Source: Flavipsychrobacter sp.
Lineage (GTDB): Bacteria; Bacteroidota; Bacteroidia; Chitinophagales; Chitinophagaceae
DNA: 32,304 nt
Reading direction: 5' to 3'
Assembly: GCA_016786565.1 (NCBI GenBank)
Contig: JAEUVY010000059.1
Span: 1 to 32,304 of the forward strand
The position numbers and the translations under genes are program-made. Under the pieces are notes generated by a model. It searched no databases, was not told the origin of the DNA, and was given only the letters and a program-made list of their open reading frames with translations. Every line of letters starts with the position of its first letter. Position 1 is the first letter of the stretch. Below are positions 7,158 through 15,001 of this stretch, in pieces.

Positions 7158-7565
7158 ATGGCCAAAGAACCCACTATAGCCGCGGATGTGCTTGCCTACA
7201 ACGCTGCACAGCTACCCGCTGACCGCGAAATATGCGACCTGCTGTGTACTGAGATATCTCGTAACCTGCCAACGGCTGAACATAAGATATGGCACAGGCA
7301 CCCGGTGTGGTTTATAGACGGAAATCCTGTGGCCGGATACAGCAAACTAAAAGATAGCGTGCGACTGCTTTTCTGGAGCGGTCAGTCGTTTGAAGAGGAA
7401 GACTTAGTGCCCGAAGGAAGTTTCAAGGCGGCAGAAGCGCGCTACACGTCTGTAAAAGAAGTAAATAAAAAAGACCTGAAGCGATGGCTACAAAAAGCAC
7501 AGGACATTCAATGGGATTACAAGAATCTGGTGAAACGCAAGGGTGTGCTGGAACGGCTGAAATAA
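7158..7565 (+). CDS. DUF1801 domain protein
   Basis: The 135-residue protein fits the DUF1801 (YdhG-like) fold: a helical start, the EHKIWHRHPVWFIDGNPVAGYSKLKDSVRLLFWSG block (about 47-82) and a basic C-terminal helix (KKDLKRWLQKAQDIQWDY). Members of this family have no settled function. No signal peptide or membrane segment is seen. It ends 24 nt before the convergent LysR gene, without a clear terminator between them. Confidence 0.85.
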   Translation: MAKEPTIAADVLAYNAAQLPADREICDLLCTEISRNLPTAEHKIWHRHPVWFIDGNPVAGYSKLKDSVRLLFWSGQSFEEEDLVPEGSFKAAEARYTSVKEVNKKDLKRWLQKAQDIQWDYKNLVKRKGVLERLK

Positions 7566-7589
7566 TTAAACCTACCCAATAAAAGAGGA

Positions 7590-8516
7590 TCATTTATACT
7601 GCTCGAACCAGTCGAATTTTGACCTGATAATGTTGTCTTTCTCTTCCTTAACAAAGTTGAGGTATGCAGCTGCAGCAGACGAGAACCGCTTGTTCTTGTT
7701 CCAGATAAGATGCCAGTAGGTTTTGATGGGGAACCTGCGAACGGGCACTATCTGCAGTTCATGATTCACCAGCTCGTTCTTGATGCCGATGAGCGGCATG
7801 ACCGAACAGCCGAGTCCCGCGATAACAGCCTGTTTAACGGCCTCATTGGAGGTGAGTTCCATCTTCTTCCTTGTAGCTATTTTATTTTCGTTGAGAAACC
7901 GTTCCATGGCCAGCCTTGTACCCGACCCGGGCTCGCGGTAAATAAGCGGTAGTTGTTCGAAAAGCGAATTGTCGTAGGCACTCTTTTTCAGTTGCATATC
8001 CATGTTGGCCACAACATAGAGCTTATTCTGCATCAGCCTCACGTTTTCCAACGCCATACCCTCGGGCAAAATAGAAACGAGTGAAAAATCGACCTCGTTC
8101 TTTTCCAGGCTCTCCACTACTTTAGCCTTGTTGGTCACGTCCATTTGCAACTCCACAGCCGGATGCAGGCGTAGAAAATCAGTAAGAAAATAGGGCATAA
8201 CGTACTTACCGGTTGATACTATAGAAATCCTTAAACGCCCTGTAATCTGTCCCTCGTGCGCATGTGTTTTGAAATCGAGGGCGCTGACCCCTTCTAATAT
8301 CTGTTCAGAAGCTTCTGCCACCTCGCGGCCAAAATCTGTGATGTACAACTTACGCCCCACCACTTCTGTAAGCGGAAGGGCAAACTGCTGCTGAAAATTC
8401 CTGAGCTGTATGGACACGGCGGGCTGAGTGAGATGCAGCTCTTCAGCGGCCTTGGTGATGCTTTCGGTCTGCGTCACCTTGAGAAATACCCTAAGCTGAT
8501 TCAACGTGTAATTCAT
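7590..8516 (-). CDS. LysR family transcriptional regulator, CbbR/CmpR-like
   Basis: The 308-residue protein has an N-terminal winged HTH (residues 1-60, LNQLRVFLKVTQTESITKAAEELHLTQPAVSIQLRNF) and a LysR-substrate domain (about 92-295). Features such as FALPLTEVVGRKLYITDFG, GRLRISIVSTGKYVMPYFL, REPGSGTRLAMERF and SNEAVKQAVIAGLGCSVMPL resemble CbbR/CmpR-type members, which in autotrophs control CO2 fixation or bicarbonate uptake. This organism shows no carbon-fixation genes here, but the window has an sbtA-like gene at 27044. The gene is divergent from the PurK-like gene with 96 bp between them, the usual arrangement for a LysR target. The regulatory link is inferred. Confidence 0.9.
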   Translation of the reverse strand: MNYTLNQLRVFLKVTQTESITKAAEELHLTQPAVSIQLRNFQQQFALPLTEVVGRKLYITDFGREVAEASEQILEGVSALDFKTHAHEGQITGRLRISIVSTGKYVMPYFLTDFLRLHPAVELQMDVTNKAKVVESLEKNEVDFSLVSILPEGMALENVRLMQNKLYVVANMDMQLKKSAYDNSLFEQLPLIYREPGSGTRLAMERFLNENKIATRKKMELTSNEAVKQAVIAGLGCSVMPLIGIKNELVNHELQIVPVRRFPIKTYWHLIWNKNKRFSSAAAAYLNFVKEEKDNIIRSKFDWFEQYK

Positions 8517-8612
8517 AAATAGTTTTTATGATTCAGATATTAAAGTTAAATAAAATTAAATGAAAAAGGCACTACAATTTTGCGGCACGATTTAACCGAA
8601 ACACTATAGAAC

Positions 8613-9644
8613 ATGTTTGAAGAGAAGCGAGTAGGAATAGTGGCCCCAACAGGCATAGCTGCAAAACTGAATGACGCAGTGGGAATAGCGGGCATGCCAA
8701 TAATTGTACTGCCTACAGGCAACGGAAGCAACACCAACGACCAGATGAACATCATAAGACTGGGACAGGAATGTGACAGTGTGCTAATTATGGACGAACA
8801 GACCGACACAGACGTGCTGAGAACCCTACAAATGTCAGGAATGAAGGTCTATCCGCACCCTGATGTGATAGACATCATTCGTGATAAAGAACACCAACTG
8901 AGCCTGCTGGAAGAAAACGGAATCCCTGCTGTGACTGGTTGGGAGGTTGTAGCAAACGCAGAAGAGACCGACCACCAACGGCACGGGGCACAAAGCTACC
9001 TGAGGGATACGCTGGATCCCAAACCGACACTTGCCTTCAGAGCAAAAGCACGCACGGAACGGCAAACCAGTATGGGTAGTGACATGTCGCCTGCATTTGC
9101 GGCCGACAAGATAGTTTCGGTGCCGGTAACAAGAACGTCAGACAACACTATAACCTGTCATGCACCTGTGTTGATGATAAGTACCGACAACCACATATAC
9201 GCAGACCACAGGATGTGCAAGGATGAGGGGGAACGTGAATCTTCCCTGGCCTGTTGCCGATTGGCAGCAAGCGTTGCCACAGCCATCGGGCTGACAGGAA
9301 CGATAAATGTGGAGATAGTACGCGACGAGCGAGGAAATACATACGTAAATGATATGAGCCTTTTGCCAAATACAAATTTCACCAGATCTGATCTGAAAGC
9401 ACACCCACTGACGAGGGAACTGGGTGAGATCCTTGACCTGCTGCCGGACACGAACAAGCCCCGACACCATACAGGAATCTTTGAACCAGCCGCATTCAAA
9501 AAGAACGCTGTAAGAGGCGCGCTACGCAGCATAACCTGCCCGGATGTAATGCGGCTACAAAGAACAGGCAGATTGCCCGATGAAATGGAAATGAACGAGC
9601 TGACAGCCCGATCGATGATGGTGCAATACCTACTGCAGCAATAA
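8613..9644 (+). CDS. Divergent PurK-like ATP-grasp protein, probably not a normal PurK
   Basis: The 343-residue protein can be lined up by eye with the PurK encoded at 25412-26533 over almost its whole length. KVYPHPDVIDIIRDK matches [24 protein letters not shown] matches NNGIPVVPG, and HAPVLMISTDNHIYADHRMC matches [20 protein letters not shown]. But key parts are gone: the GGGQLG loop is APTGIA (11-16), the [12 protein letters not shown] nucleotide loop is replaced by LDPKPTLAFRAKARTER, and the RPHNSGHH substrate segment after the metal-binding residues reads LLPNTNFTRSD. E234 and D247 could still bind metal. It is thus a pseudoenzyme or an enzyme with another substrate. The gene lies divergent from the LysR gene and 40 nt before icd. 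Confidence 0.75.
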   Translation: MFEEKRVGIVAPTGIAAKLNDAVGIAGMPIIVLPTGNGSNTNDQMNIIRLGQECDSVLIMDEQTDTDVLRTLQMSGMKVYPHPDVIDIIRDKEHQLSLLEENGIPAVTGWEVVANAEETDHQRHGAQSYLRDTLDPKPTLAFRAKARTERQTSMGSDMSPAFAADKIVSVPVTRTSDNTITCHAPVLMISTDNHIYADHRMCKDEGERESSLACCRLAASVATAIGLTGTINVEIVRDERGNTYVNDMSLLPNTNFTRSDLKAHPLTRELGEILDLLPDTNKPRHHTGIFEPAAFKKNAVRGALRSITCPDVMRLQRTGRLPDEMEMNELTARSMMVQYLLQQ

Positions 9645-9684
9645 CAGACACAACAACAATAACCAAACAAATAAAACAAGAATT

Positions 9685-11175
9685 ATGACAAACACAGCAG
9701 AACAAACCACGACAATGCATGCGCCGGTAACGGGCAAAAAAACAGCCGTAACTGTTGCCTATGGCGACGGAATAGGCCCGGAAATAATGACTGCCACCAT
9801 GAAGGTGCTTAAAGCGGCCGGAGCGCGCATAGACTTTGAAGAGATAGAGATAGGCGAGAAAGTGTACCTGAGCGGCAATACATCGGGTATAGGTCAGGAT
9901 GCGTGGGACTCTCTGAGAAAAACACGCGTATTCCTGAAGGCACCGATCACTACACCACAGGGAGGTGGCTACAAAAGTCTGAACGTAACCACCCGTAAGG
10001 TACTGGGACTGTATGCTAATGTGCGTCCCTGTGTGTCTTACCACCCTTACATACAGACCAAACACCCGATAATGGATGTGGTGATCGTTCGTGAGAATGA
10101 GGAAGACCTGTATGCGGGCATCGAGCACCAGCAAACAGATGAGGTGGTACAATGTCTGAAGCTGATATCAAGGCCGGGCACCGAGAAGATAATCAGGTAT
10201 GCGTTTGAGTATGCAAGGGCATATGGCAGAAAGAAAGTAACCTGCTTTACCAAGGACAACATCATGAAGATGACCGACGGCCTCTTCCACAAGACGTTTG
10301 ACACCATAGGACAGGAATATCCTGAAATAGTGAAAGAGCACTACATAGTGGATATAGGAGCGGCACGACTTGCAGAAACACCGGAGATCTTTGATGTGAT
10401 AGTGATGCCGAACCTCTATGGTGACATACTGAGCGATGTGGCAGCACAGATAACAGGATCGGTGGGACTGGCCGGCAGTGCCAATATAGGCGAGGGATTC
10501 GCGATGTTTGAAGCGATACATGGATCGGCACCTGACCTGGCAGGCAAGAACAAAGCAAACCCATCGGGGTTGCTGCTGGCAGCGGTGCAGATGCTGGTAC
10601 ATATTAGTCAGGCTGACGTGGCAGAGCGTATACACAACGCATGGCTTCGCACCATTGAAGAAGGTGTACACACGGGCGACATCTACGACGAATCGGTATC
10701 GGCAAAACTGGTGGGCACGCAGGAATTCGCCGACGCAGTGATAGAGCGCCTGGACACTGCACCGCAGAAATTTCAGGCAGTTGACTACTCGAACGGCACA
10801 GCCACATTCAACATCAAGGTGACGCCAACAGTGCCGGCCGTGAAGGAACTGATAGGTGTAGACGTGTTCCTGCACCATAACGACCGCGACCCGAATGCAC
10901 TTGCGGCATTGATGACGGACCTTAACGAATCGGGATTGAAGCTGAGTATGATCACCAACAGGGGAACAAAGGTTTGGCCCGACGGCTTCCCTGAGACGTT
11001 CTGCACCGACCACTGGCGCTGCAGATTTACCAACGCATCTAAGCAAGGTGTCAGCTATCAGGCGGTTGTGGATCTGCTGCAGAAGATACACCTGAGAAAA
11101 CTGGACATTATCAAGACCGAAAATCTGTGTCTGTTTGATGGTAAGCCAGGCTACACGGCAGCACAAGGACAGTAA
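9685..11175 (+). CDS. icd: Isocitrate dehydrogenase, NADP-type, long form
   Basis: The 496-residue enzyme converts isocitrate to 2-oxoglutarate and CO2 in the citric acid cycle. Motifs in order: AYGDGIGPEI (25-34), KSLNVTTRK (97-105, substrate phosphate/carboxylate side), ANVRP (111-115), RENEEDLYAG (136-145), NLYGDILSDVAAQ with the metal aspartates, and EAIHGSAPDLAGKNKANP. After about residue 345 there is a C-terminal domain of some 140 residues, as in the Thermus-type enzymes, which are also near 496 residues long. NADP use is inferred from this subgroup. It follows the PurK-like gene by 40 nt in a likely operon. Confidence 0.93.
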   Translation: MTNTAEQTTTMHAPVTGKKTAVTVAYGDGIGPEIMTATMKVLKAAGARIDFEEIEIGEKVYLSGNTSGIGQDAWDSLRKTRVFLKAPITTPQGGGYKSLNVTTRKVLGLYANVRPCVSYHPYIQTKHPIMDVVIVRENEEDLYAGIEHQQTDEVVQCLKLISRPGTEKIIRYAFEYARAYGRKKVTCFTKDNIMKMTDGLFHKTFDTIGQEYPEIVKEHYIVDIGAARLAETPEIFDVIVMPNLYGDILSDVAAQITGSVGLAGSANIGEGFAMFEAIHGSAPDLAGKNKANPSGLLLAAVQMLVHISQADVAERIHNAWLRTIEEGVHTGDIYDESVSAKLVGTQEFADAVIERLDTAPQKFQAVDYSNGTATFNIKVTPTVPAVKELIGVDVFLHHNDRDPNALAALMTDLNESGLKLSMITNRGTKVWPDGFPETFCTDHWRCRFTNASKQGVSYQAVVDLLQKIHLRKLDIIKTENLCLFDGKPGYTAAQGQ

Positions 11176-11203
11176 GAAACTAACCAAAATAAACCATGGC
11201 TAT

Positions 11204-11229
11204 CAGGCGGAGCGATAATGCTCCGCCTG
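11204..11229 (+). terminator. Hairpin after icd, weak terminator or attenuator
   Basis: CAGGCGGAGC (11204-11213) pairs perfectly with GCTCCGCCTG (11220-11229), a GC-rich 10-bp stem with a GATAAT loop. It is followed by TTGCTGATTG and not by a T run, so it is not a textbook terminator. It lies 28 nt after icd and 27 nt before the next gene. Confidence 0.5.
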
Positions 11230-11256
11230 TTGCTGATTGAAGCGTGACAACAAACA

Positions 11257-12102
11257 ATGAAAAATGTATTTGCCGGCAGGAAGCTGACCATAGCTACCAT
11301 GCACGGAAAAGAACAAGTAATCGGTCCGATACTGAGTGAGGCAACAGGCGTTGTGATAGATGTTGCAGCGGGATTCAACACGGATATGTTCGGCACGTTT
11401 ACAGGTGAAATAGAAAGAGAAGCAGACGCGCTGACCGTGGCCCGCAGGAAATGCCTGGCGGCTGCGGCTATGACTGAAACAACACTGGTACTCGCCAGTG
11501 AAGGCTCCTTCGGACCACACCCTACCATACCGTTTGCAACAGGCGACGATGAGATACTTGTGTTACTCGACCTTTCCCTGGGGCTTGAGATCAAGGTAAG
11601 GGAAATCTCGACCAAAACTAACTTCAGTGGCAAAACAGTGCGGTCTATAGACGAAGCCCGAGCATTTGCTGCAAATGCACTATTTCCGTCTCACGGGCTG
11701 ATAGTAGGGCGCAGCAGGGGCGAAATACAAGGGTTGAAAAAAGGCATCAGAAACACCGGTGAATTTGAACGGCTGGTGAAAGAAAATCTGGACGCATTCG
11801 GGGAATGCTATATAGAAACAGATATGCGCGCCATGCACAACCCTACACGGATGGATGTGATCGCTGCGGGAACCCGAAAACTGGCCCAATCAATGCTGAA
11901 GACATGCCCGGTGTGCAACACGCCGGGCTTTGACGTGGAGGACGTACTATCGGGACTGCCGTGCGAACAGTGCGCCACACCCACGGCAGGCACCCTCTCG
12001 TTTGTGTATGGGTGTCAGCGGTGCGGGCATAGAGAAGAAAGTAAGTTTCCGCATGGACGAAAAACAGAATCGGCGATGTATTGTGACTGGTGCAACCCCT
12101 AA
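11257..12102 (+). CDS. DUF6671 family protein with C-terminal zinc ribbon
   Basis: The 281-residue protein starts with FAGRKLTIATMHGKEQVIGPILSEATGV, characteristic of DUF6671 as I recall it, followed by VAAGFNTDMFGTFTGEIER and a conserved EGSFGPHP segment. The C-terminal quarter holds four CxxC pairs (CPVC, CEQC, CQRC, CDWC), enough for two zinc sites. No membrane segment or leader is seen. The function is unknown; the zinc ribbon suggests nucleic acid or protein binding. The sua5 gene follows after 18 nt, so the two are probably co-transcribed. Confidence 0.8.
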   Translation: MKNVFAGRKLTIATMHGKEQVIGPILSEATGVVIDVAAGFNTDMFGTFTGEIEREADALTVARRKCLAAAAMTETTLVLASEGSFGPHPTIPFATGDDEILVLLDLSLGLEIKVREISTKTNFSGKTVRSIDEARAFAANALFPSHGLIVGRSRGEIQGLKKGIRNTGEFERLVKENLDAFGECYIETDMRAMHNPTRMDVIAAGTRKLAQSMLKTCPVCNTPGFDVEDVLSGLPCEQCATPTAGTLSFVYGCQRCGHREESKFPHGRKTESAMYCDWCNP

Positions 12103-12120
12103 AAGACAGGAAGTAAGAAA

Positions 12121-13095
12121 ATGAAAGGAACAGATATACAATTGGCCGCGGAACACCTGTTGCGTGGCGAACTGGTGGCAATACCAACAGAGACAGTTTA
12201 CGGACTGGCAGCCAACGCACTTGACGAGCAGGCAGTGGCACGGATATATGAAGTGAAACAACGTCCGCGGCACAACCCACTCATCATTCATTTGGCCGAT
12301 GTGGAACAAATTGCCAGATACACAACTGAACTACCTTCTATTGCCCGAAAACTAATACACCACTTTGCGCCCGGACCGCTAACGCTACTACTACCCCGCA
12401 ACTCCTCTATACCGGACATTGTGACTGCAGGTAGCCCCCTTGTGGCGGTGAGGATACCTGCCCACCCCATGACACTGGAATTGCTGCGCCGAACGGACAT
12501 TCCGCTGGCGGCACCGAGTGCTAATCCGTTCGGCTACATCAGCCCAACTACTGCAGGGCATGTAGATAAAATGCTGGGAGATAAAATAGCATACATACTG
12601 GATGGCGGACCATGTGATGCGGGTATAGAATCTACAATTATCGGATTTCCTGATTGTGTACCGACCATCTACAGAGAGGGAGCAATTCCTAAGGATCATA
12701 TAGAAGCGCTAATAGGGCCGGTTGCGGTGTTTGAGGGCAAAAAGATACATGCGCCGGGCATGTCAGCTGTACATTACAGTCCGAACACACCACTATTGCT
12801 TTGTGACGATGTGGACCAGGCCATACGGGACCATGATCATTTCAGAATTGGTGTTATTACCTATTGCAACTATGCTACCGGAGTAACCGCCGACAATCAG
12901 TGGATATTGTGTAAAGACAACGACTGGGAAGCAGCGGCCCACAATCTGTACGCTGCACTGCACGAAATGGACGAACGCAACTATGAGCTCATTATTGCAA
13001 AGACTTTTCCGGAAAATGGGCTGGGCCGTGCACTGAACGACCGACTGAGACGGGCTGCCATGAAGGGAATCAGGAATGACCCAGCTACGAACTAA
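12121..13095 (+). CDS. L-threonylcarbamoyladenylate synthase, long Sua5 form
   Basis: The 324-residue enzyme makes threonylcarbamoyl-AMP from threonine, bicarbonate and ATP for the t6A37 modification of tRNAs. The YrdC domain (about 5-190) shows AIPTETVYGLAANA, the KQRPRHNPLIIH nucleotide site, APGPLTLLLPR, and LAAPSANPFGYISPT. A linker with the APGMSAVHYSP motif leads to the smaller C-terminal Sua5 domain (about 225-315), which distinguishes Sua5 from the short TsaC form. It lies 18 nt after the DUF6671 gene. Confidence 0.94.
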   Translation: MKGTDIQLAAEHLLRGELVAIPTETVYGLAANALDEQAVARIYEVKQRPRHNPLIIHLADVEQIARYTTELPSIARKLIHHFAPGPLTLLLPRNSSIPDIVTAGSPLVAVRIPAHPMTLELLRRTDIPLAAPSANPFGYISPTTAGHVDKMLGDKIAYILDGGPCDAGIESTIIGFPDCVPTIYREGAIPKDHIEALIGPVAVFEGKKIHAPGMSAVHYSPNTPLLLCDDVDQAIRDHDHFRIGVITYCNYATGVTADNQWILCKDNDWEAAAHNLYAALHEMDERNYELIIAKTFPENGLGRALNDRLRRAAMKGIRNDPATN

Positions 13096-13111
13096 AAAAC
13101 GTGAGTTTTCG

Positions 13112-13453
13112 TTACAGTCTCACAAGCGTTCGGGCCTGTGTGATCAGTTGGGTGTACTGATCGTCCCCTGATGAAAAGAGGTCGGGATGGAATAATTCGC
13201 GGGGCAGGATGAACCACGTTGGCAGCCCTTTGCGTGCCGGGGAGCCATGACAGATGACCCCGCCGCACAACTTGTCACTTTCAGCGCGCTCTGCGAAAGC
13301 AACATTCCACCTGATGGCAAGGTGAGGCAATCCATCCCAATGAACAACTGCAAGCGATGCGCCATCTGATCCACCATCATGTAAGACCTGCAAGGACGAA
13401 ATGTGTTTTGCCGGCCGCAGAACAGTAGCCGGGTCGTGGTATCGGAAAGACAT
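13112..13453 (-). CDS. Small conserved hypothetical protein
   Basis: The 113-residue protein opens with MSFRYHDPATVLRPAKHISSL, then a VVHWDGLPHLAIRWNVAF stretch and GLPTWFILPRELF near the C-terminus. I recall similar small proteins in other Bacteroidota and in Proteobacteria that share the pattern G-x-R-W-N and P-T-W-F-x-L-P, but no function or family name. There is no leader or membrane segment. It converges with sua5 across 16 nt and lies alone on its strand. Confidence 0.65.
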   Translation of the reverse strand: MSFRYHDPATVLRPAKHISSLQVLHDGGSDGASLAVVHWDGLPHLAIRWNVAFAERAESDKLCGGVICHGSPARKGLPTWFILPRELFHPDLFSSGDDQYTQLITQARTLVRL

Positions 13454-13609
13454 TATCGGGTACTTTTGTTAAAGCTAATAAAAAACATAGAAAACCGACA
13501 AGGCATTGCAACCCTTTTGTGTTACCATGCATTTATATTGATACAGTAGCAACAGGGAACGATATAAATGGTAACTATGCTATAAACAACTGCTGCAAAA
13601 ACCCACCAT

Positions 13610-14164
13610 TTGAACAGCGAACAGATCCATATCGCCGACGAAGCAACTCTTGTGCACCTTTGCACCAAGAACAACGCGGGTGCTCAAAAGGAGCTATTCA
13701 CCCGGCATGCCGGTGCTATGATGCTGATCTGCCTGCGTTACCTGTCGAGAACGACAGACGCACAGGAAGCAATGATGGACGGCTTTCTGAACGCCTTCAG
13801 GGGAGTATCCGGATTTGTATGGAATGGGGACGGGAGCTTTGTGGCATGGTTGCGTGCCATAATGGTGAATCAATGCCTGATGCACCTGCGAAAAAGACGG
13901 ATAGATTTCCTTAACCATTCAAGCCATCATGAAGAATTTGCAGGAAACTATGAGGACGCGCAAGAAGCGCTGAACATGAAAGACCTTCTGAAGATGATAC
14001 ATGCGCTGCCCGACGGATGCAGAACAGTGTTCAACCTCTATGTGTTCGAGAATATGACCCATAAAGAGATAGGCGAAGCGCTGAACATTTCTGAAAGCAC
14101 CTCAAAGACGCAGCTGCACCGGGCGAGAGCACTGCTGAAAGAGAAAATAATGCAAACAACATAA
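13610..14164 (+). CDS. ECF-type RNA polymerase sigma factor
   Basis: The 184-residue protein has sigma region 2 (about 20-95: KELFTRHAGAMMLICLRYLSRTTDAQEAMMDGFLNAF, then the DNA-facing FVAWLRAIMVNQCLMHLRKRR) and region 4 (about 125-180: LPDGCRTVFNLYVFENMTHKEIGEALNISESTSKTQLHRARALLKEKI). The start is a TTG at 13610, since the first ATG in frame lies inside region 2. A TTG start may keep its level low. The next gene, 10 nt downstream, encodes a one-membrane-segment protein in the place of an anti-sigma factor. Confidence 0.92.
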   Translation: MNSEQIHIADEATLVHLCTKNNAGAQKELFTRHAGAMMLICLRYLSRTTDAQEAMMDGFLNAFRGVSGFVWNGDGSFVAWLRAIMVNQCLMHLRKRRIDFLNHSSHHEEFAGNYEDAQEALNMKDLLKMIHALPDGCRTVFNLYVFENMTHKEIGEALNISESTSKTQLHRARALLKEKIMQTT

Positions 14165-14174
14165 ATGCAGGGAT

Positions 14175-14921
14175 ATGAAAAGTGACACGGAAAACAGGAT
14201 GAAGGATGTTGCAGAAAATGCCACAATACAGGACGTATTGCCGGACTTTGATGCAGAAAAACAATGGAATACACTACATGGCAAAATGAGCCCGATCCGC
14301 AGGCTATCAGCCACGAGGGCTTATGCCGCGGGTATTGCCGTTATCGCCTGCGTAGCAACGGTTCTATGGCTGCAAACAAAACAGGAAACAGAACCGCAAC
14401 TCACTTCGAAAGTACAACAGCCAAGTATGCCTGATACCATTCAAGAACCTTCAGCGGCACAAAGTGTAACGACCATCTCGGCAGGACCGGAAGAACCCGA
14501 GATCAAGACCAGCAGGCACCTGATGGCCATGGGAAAGGTGCGCAATAGCACGCCCTGCCCCATAGTACTGTGTGTGAGCCAAACGATAAAATGCCCGAAC
14601 AAAGTGCACAAAGACCTGTCGGCCAGCAGCACACTGGAACCTGACCAGACAGCAGAGCTGAAATTCAACGAGAACCAACCAATTGCCGCAAACTGCTCGC
14701 TGAGCGTGAAGGAAATAGAGATCAGGAGTCTGGCGACCGGCGAAGTGATATTGCTGACTTCGGCATCAAACCCGTCCACGGTAGAAGAAGTGTACAGCTT
14801 TCTGACCGGAGAGAAGAAAGGTGCTGTTCTGGCAGGCGCATTCGACCATGACTGCAACAAACGCAAAAACAGGCAGGACCTACGACTAAGCAATACCGAC
14901 GGACATCTTGTAATAGAATAA
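14175..14921 (+). CDS. Probable anti-sigma factor, single membrane segment
   Basis: The 248-residue protein has an N-terminal cytoplasmic part (1-46), a membrane helix (about 48-66, RAYAAGIAVIACVATVLWL) and an outer domain with several cysteines (CPIVLC, a further C in IKCPNK, NCSL and DHDCNK). I do not recognise the outer domain. Its place 10 nt after an ECF sigma gene and its topology suggest that it holds the sigma factor at the membrane. No zinc-binding ZAS motif is seen, so the assignment rests on position. Confidence 0.6.
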   Translation: MKSDTENRMKDVAENATIQDVLPDFDAEKQWNTLHGKMSPIRRLSATRAYAAGIAVIACVATVLWLQTKQETEPQLTSKVQQPSMPDTIQEPSAAQSVTTISAGPEEPEIKTSRHLMAMGKVRNSTPCPIVLCVSQTIKCPNKVHKDLSASSTLEPDQTAELKFNENQPIAANCSLSVKEIEIRSLATGEVILLTSASNPSTVEEVYSFLTGEKKGAVLAGAFDHDCNKRKNRQDLRLSNTDGHLVIE

Positions 14922-15001
14922 CAATACTCAGGTAAGCTACTTCACTATTCATCATCCACGATGGCGTGTACCCGCAATGCCATCACTAAAACGAACAAAC
15001 A

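Noticed and set aside
10168..11187. 339-codon open frame on the minus strand opposite icd
   Set aside because: Isocitrate dehydrogenase on the plus strand is unmistakable; the antisense frame is a by-product of its codon use.
14175..14921. FecR-type anti-sigma factor of a SusC/D system
   Set aside because: No FecR domain is recognisable and no SusC/SusD pair follows; only the position and single membrane helix support an anti-sigma role.
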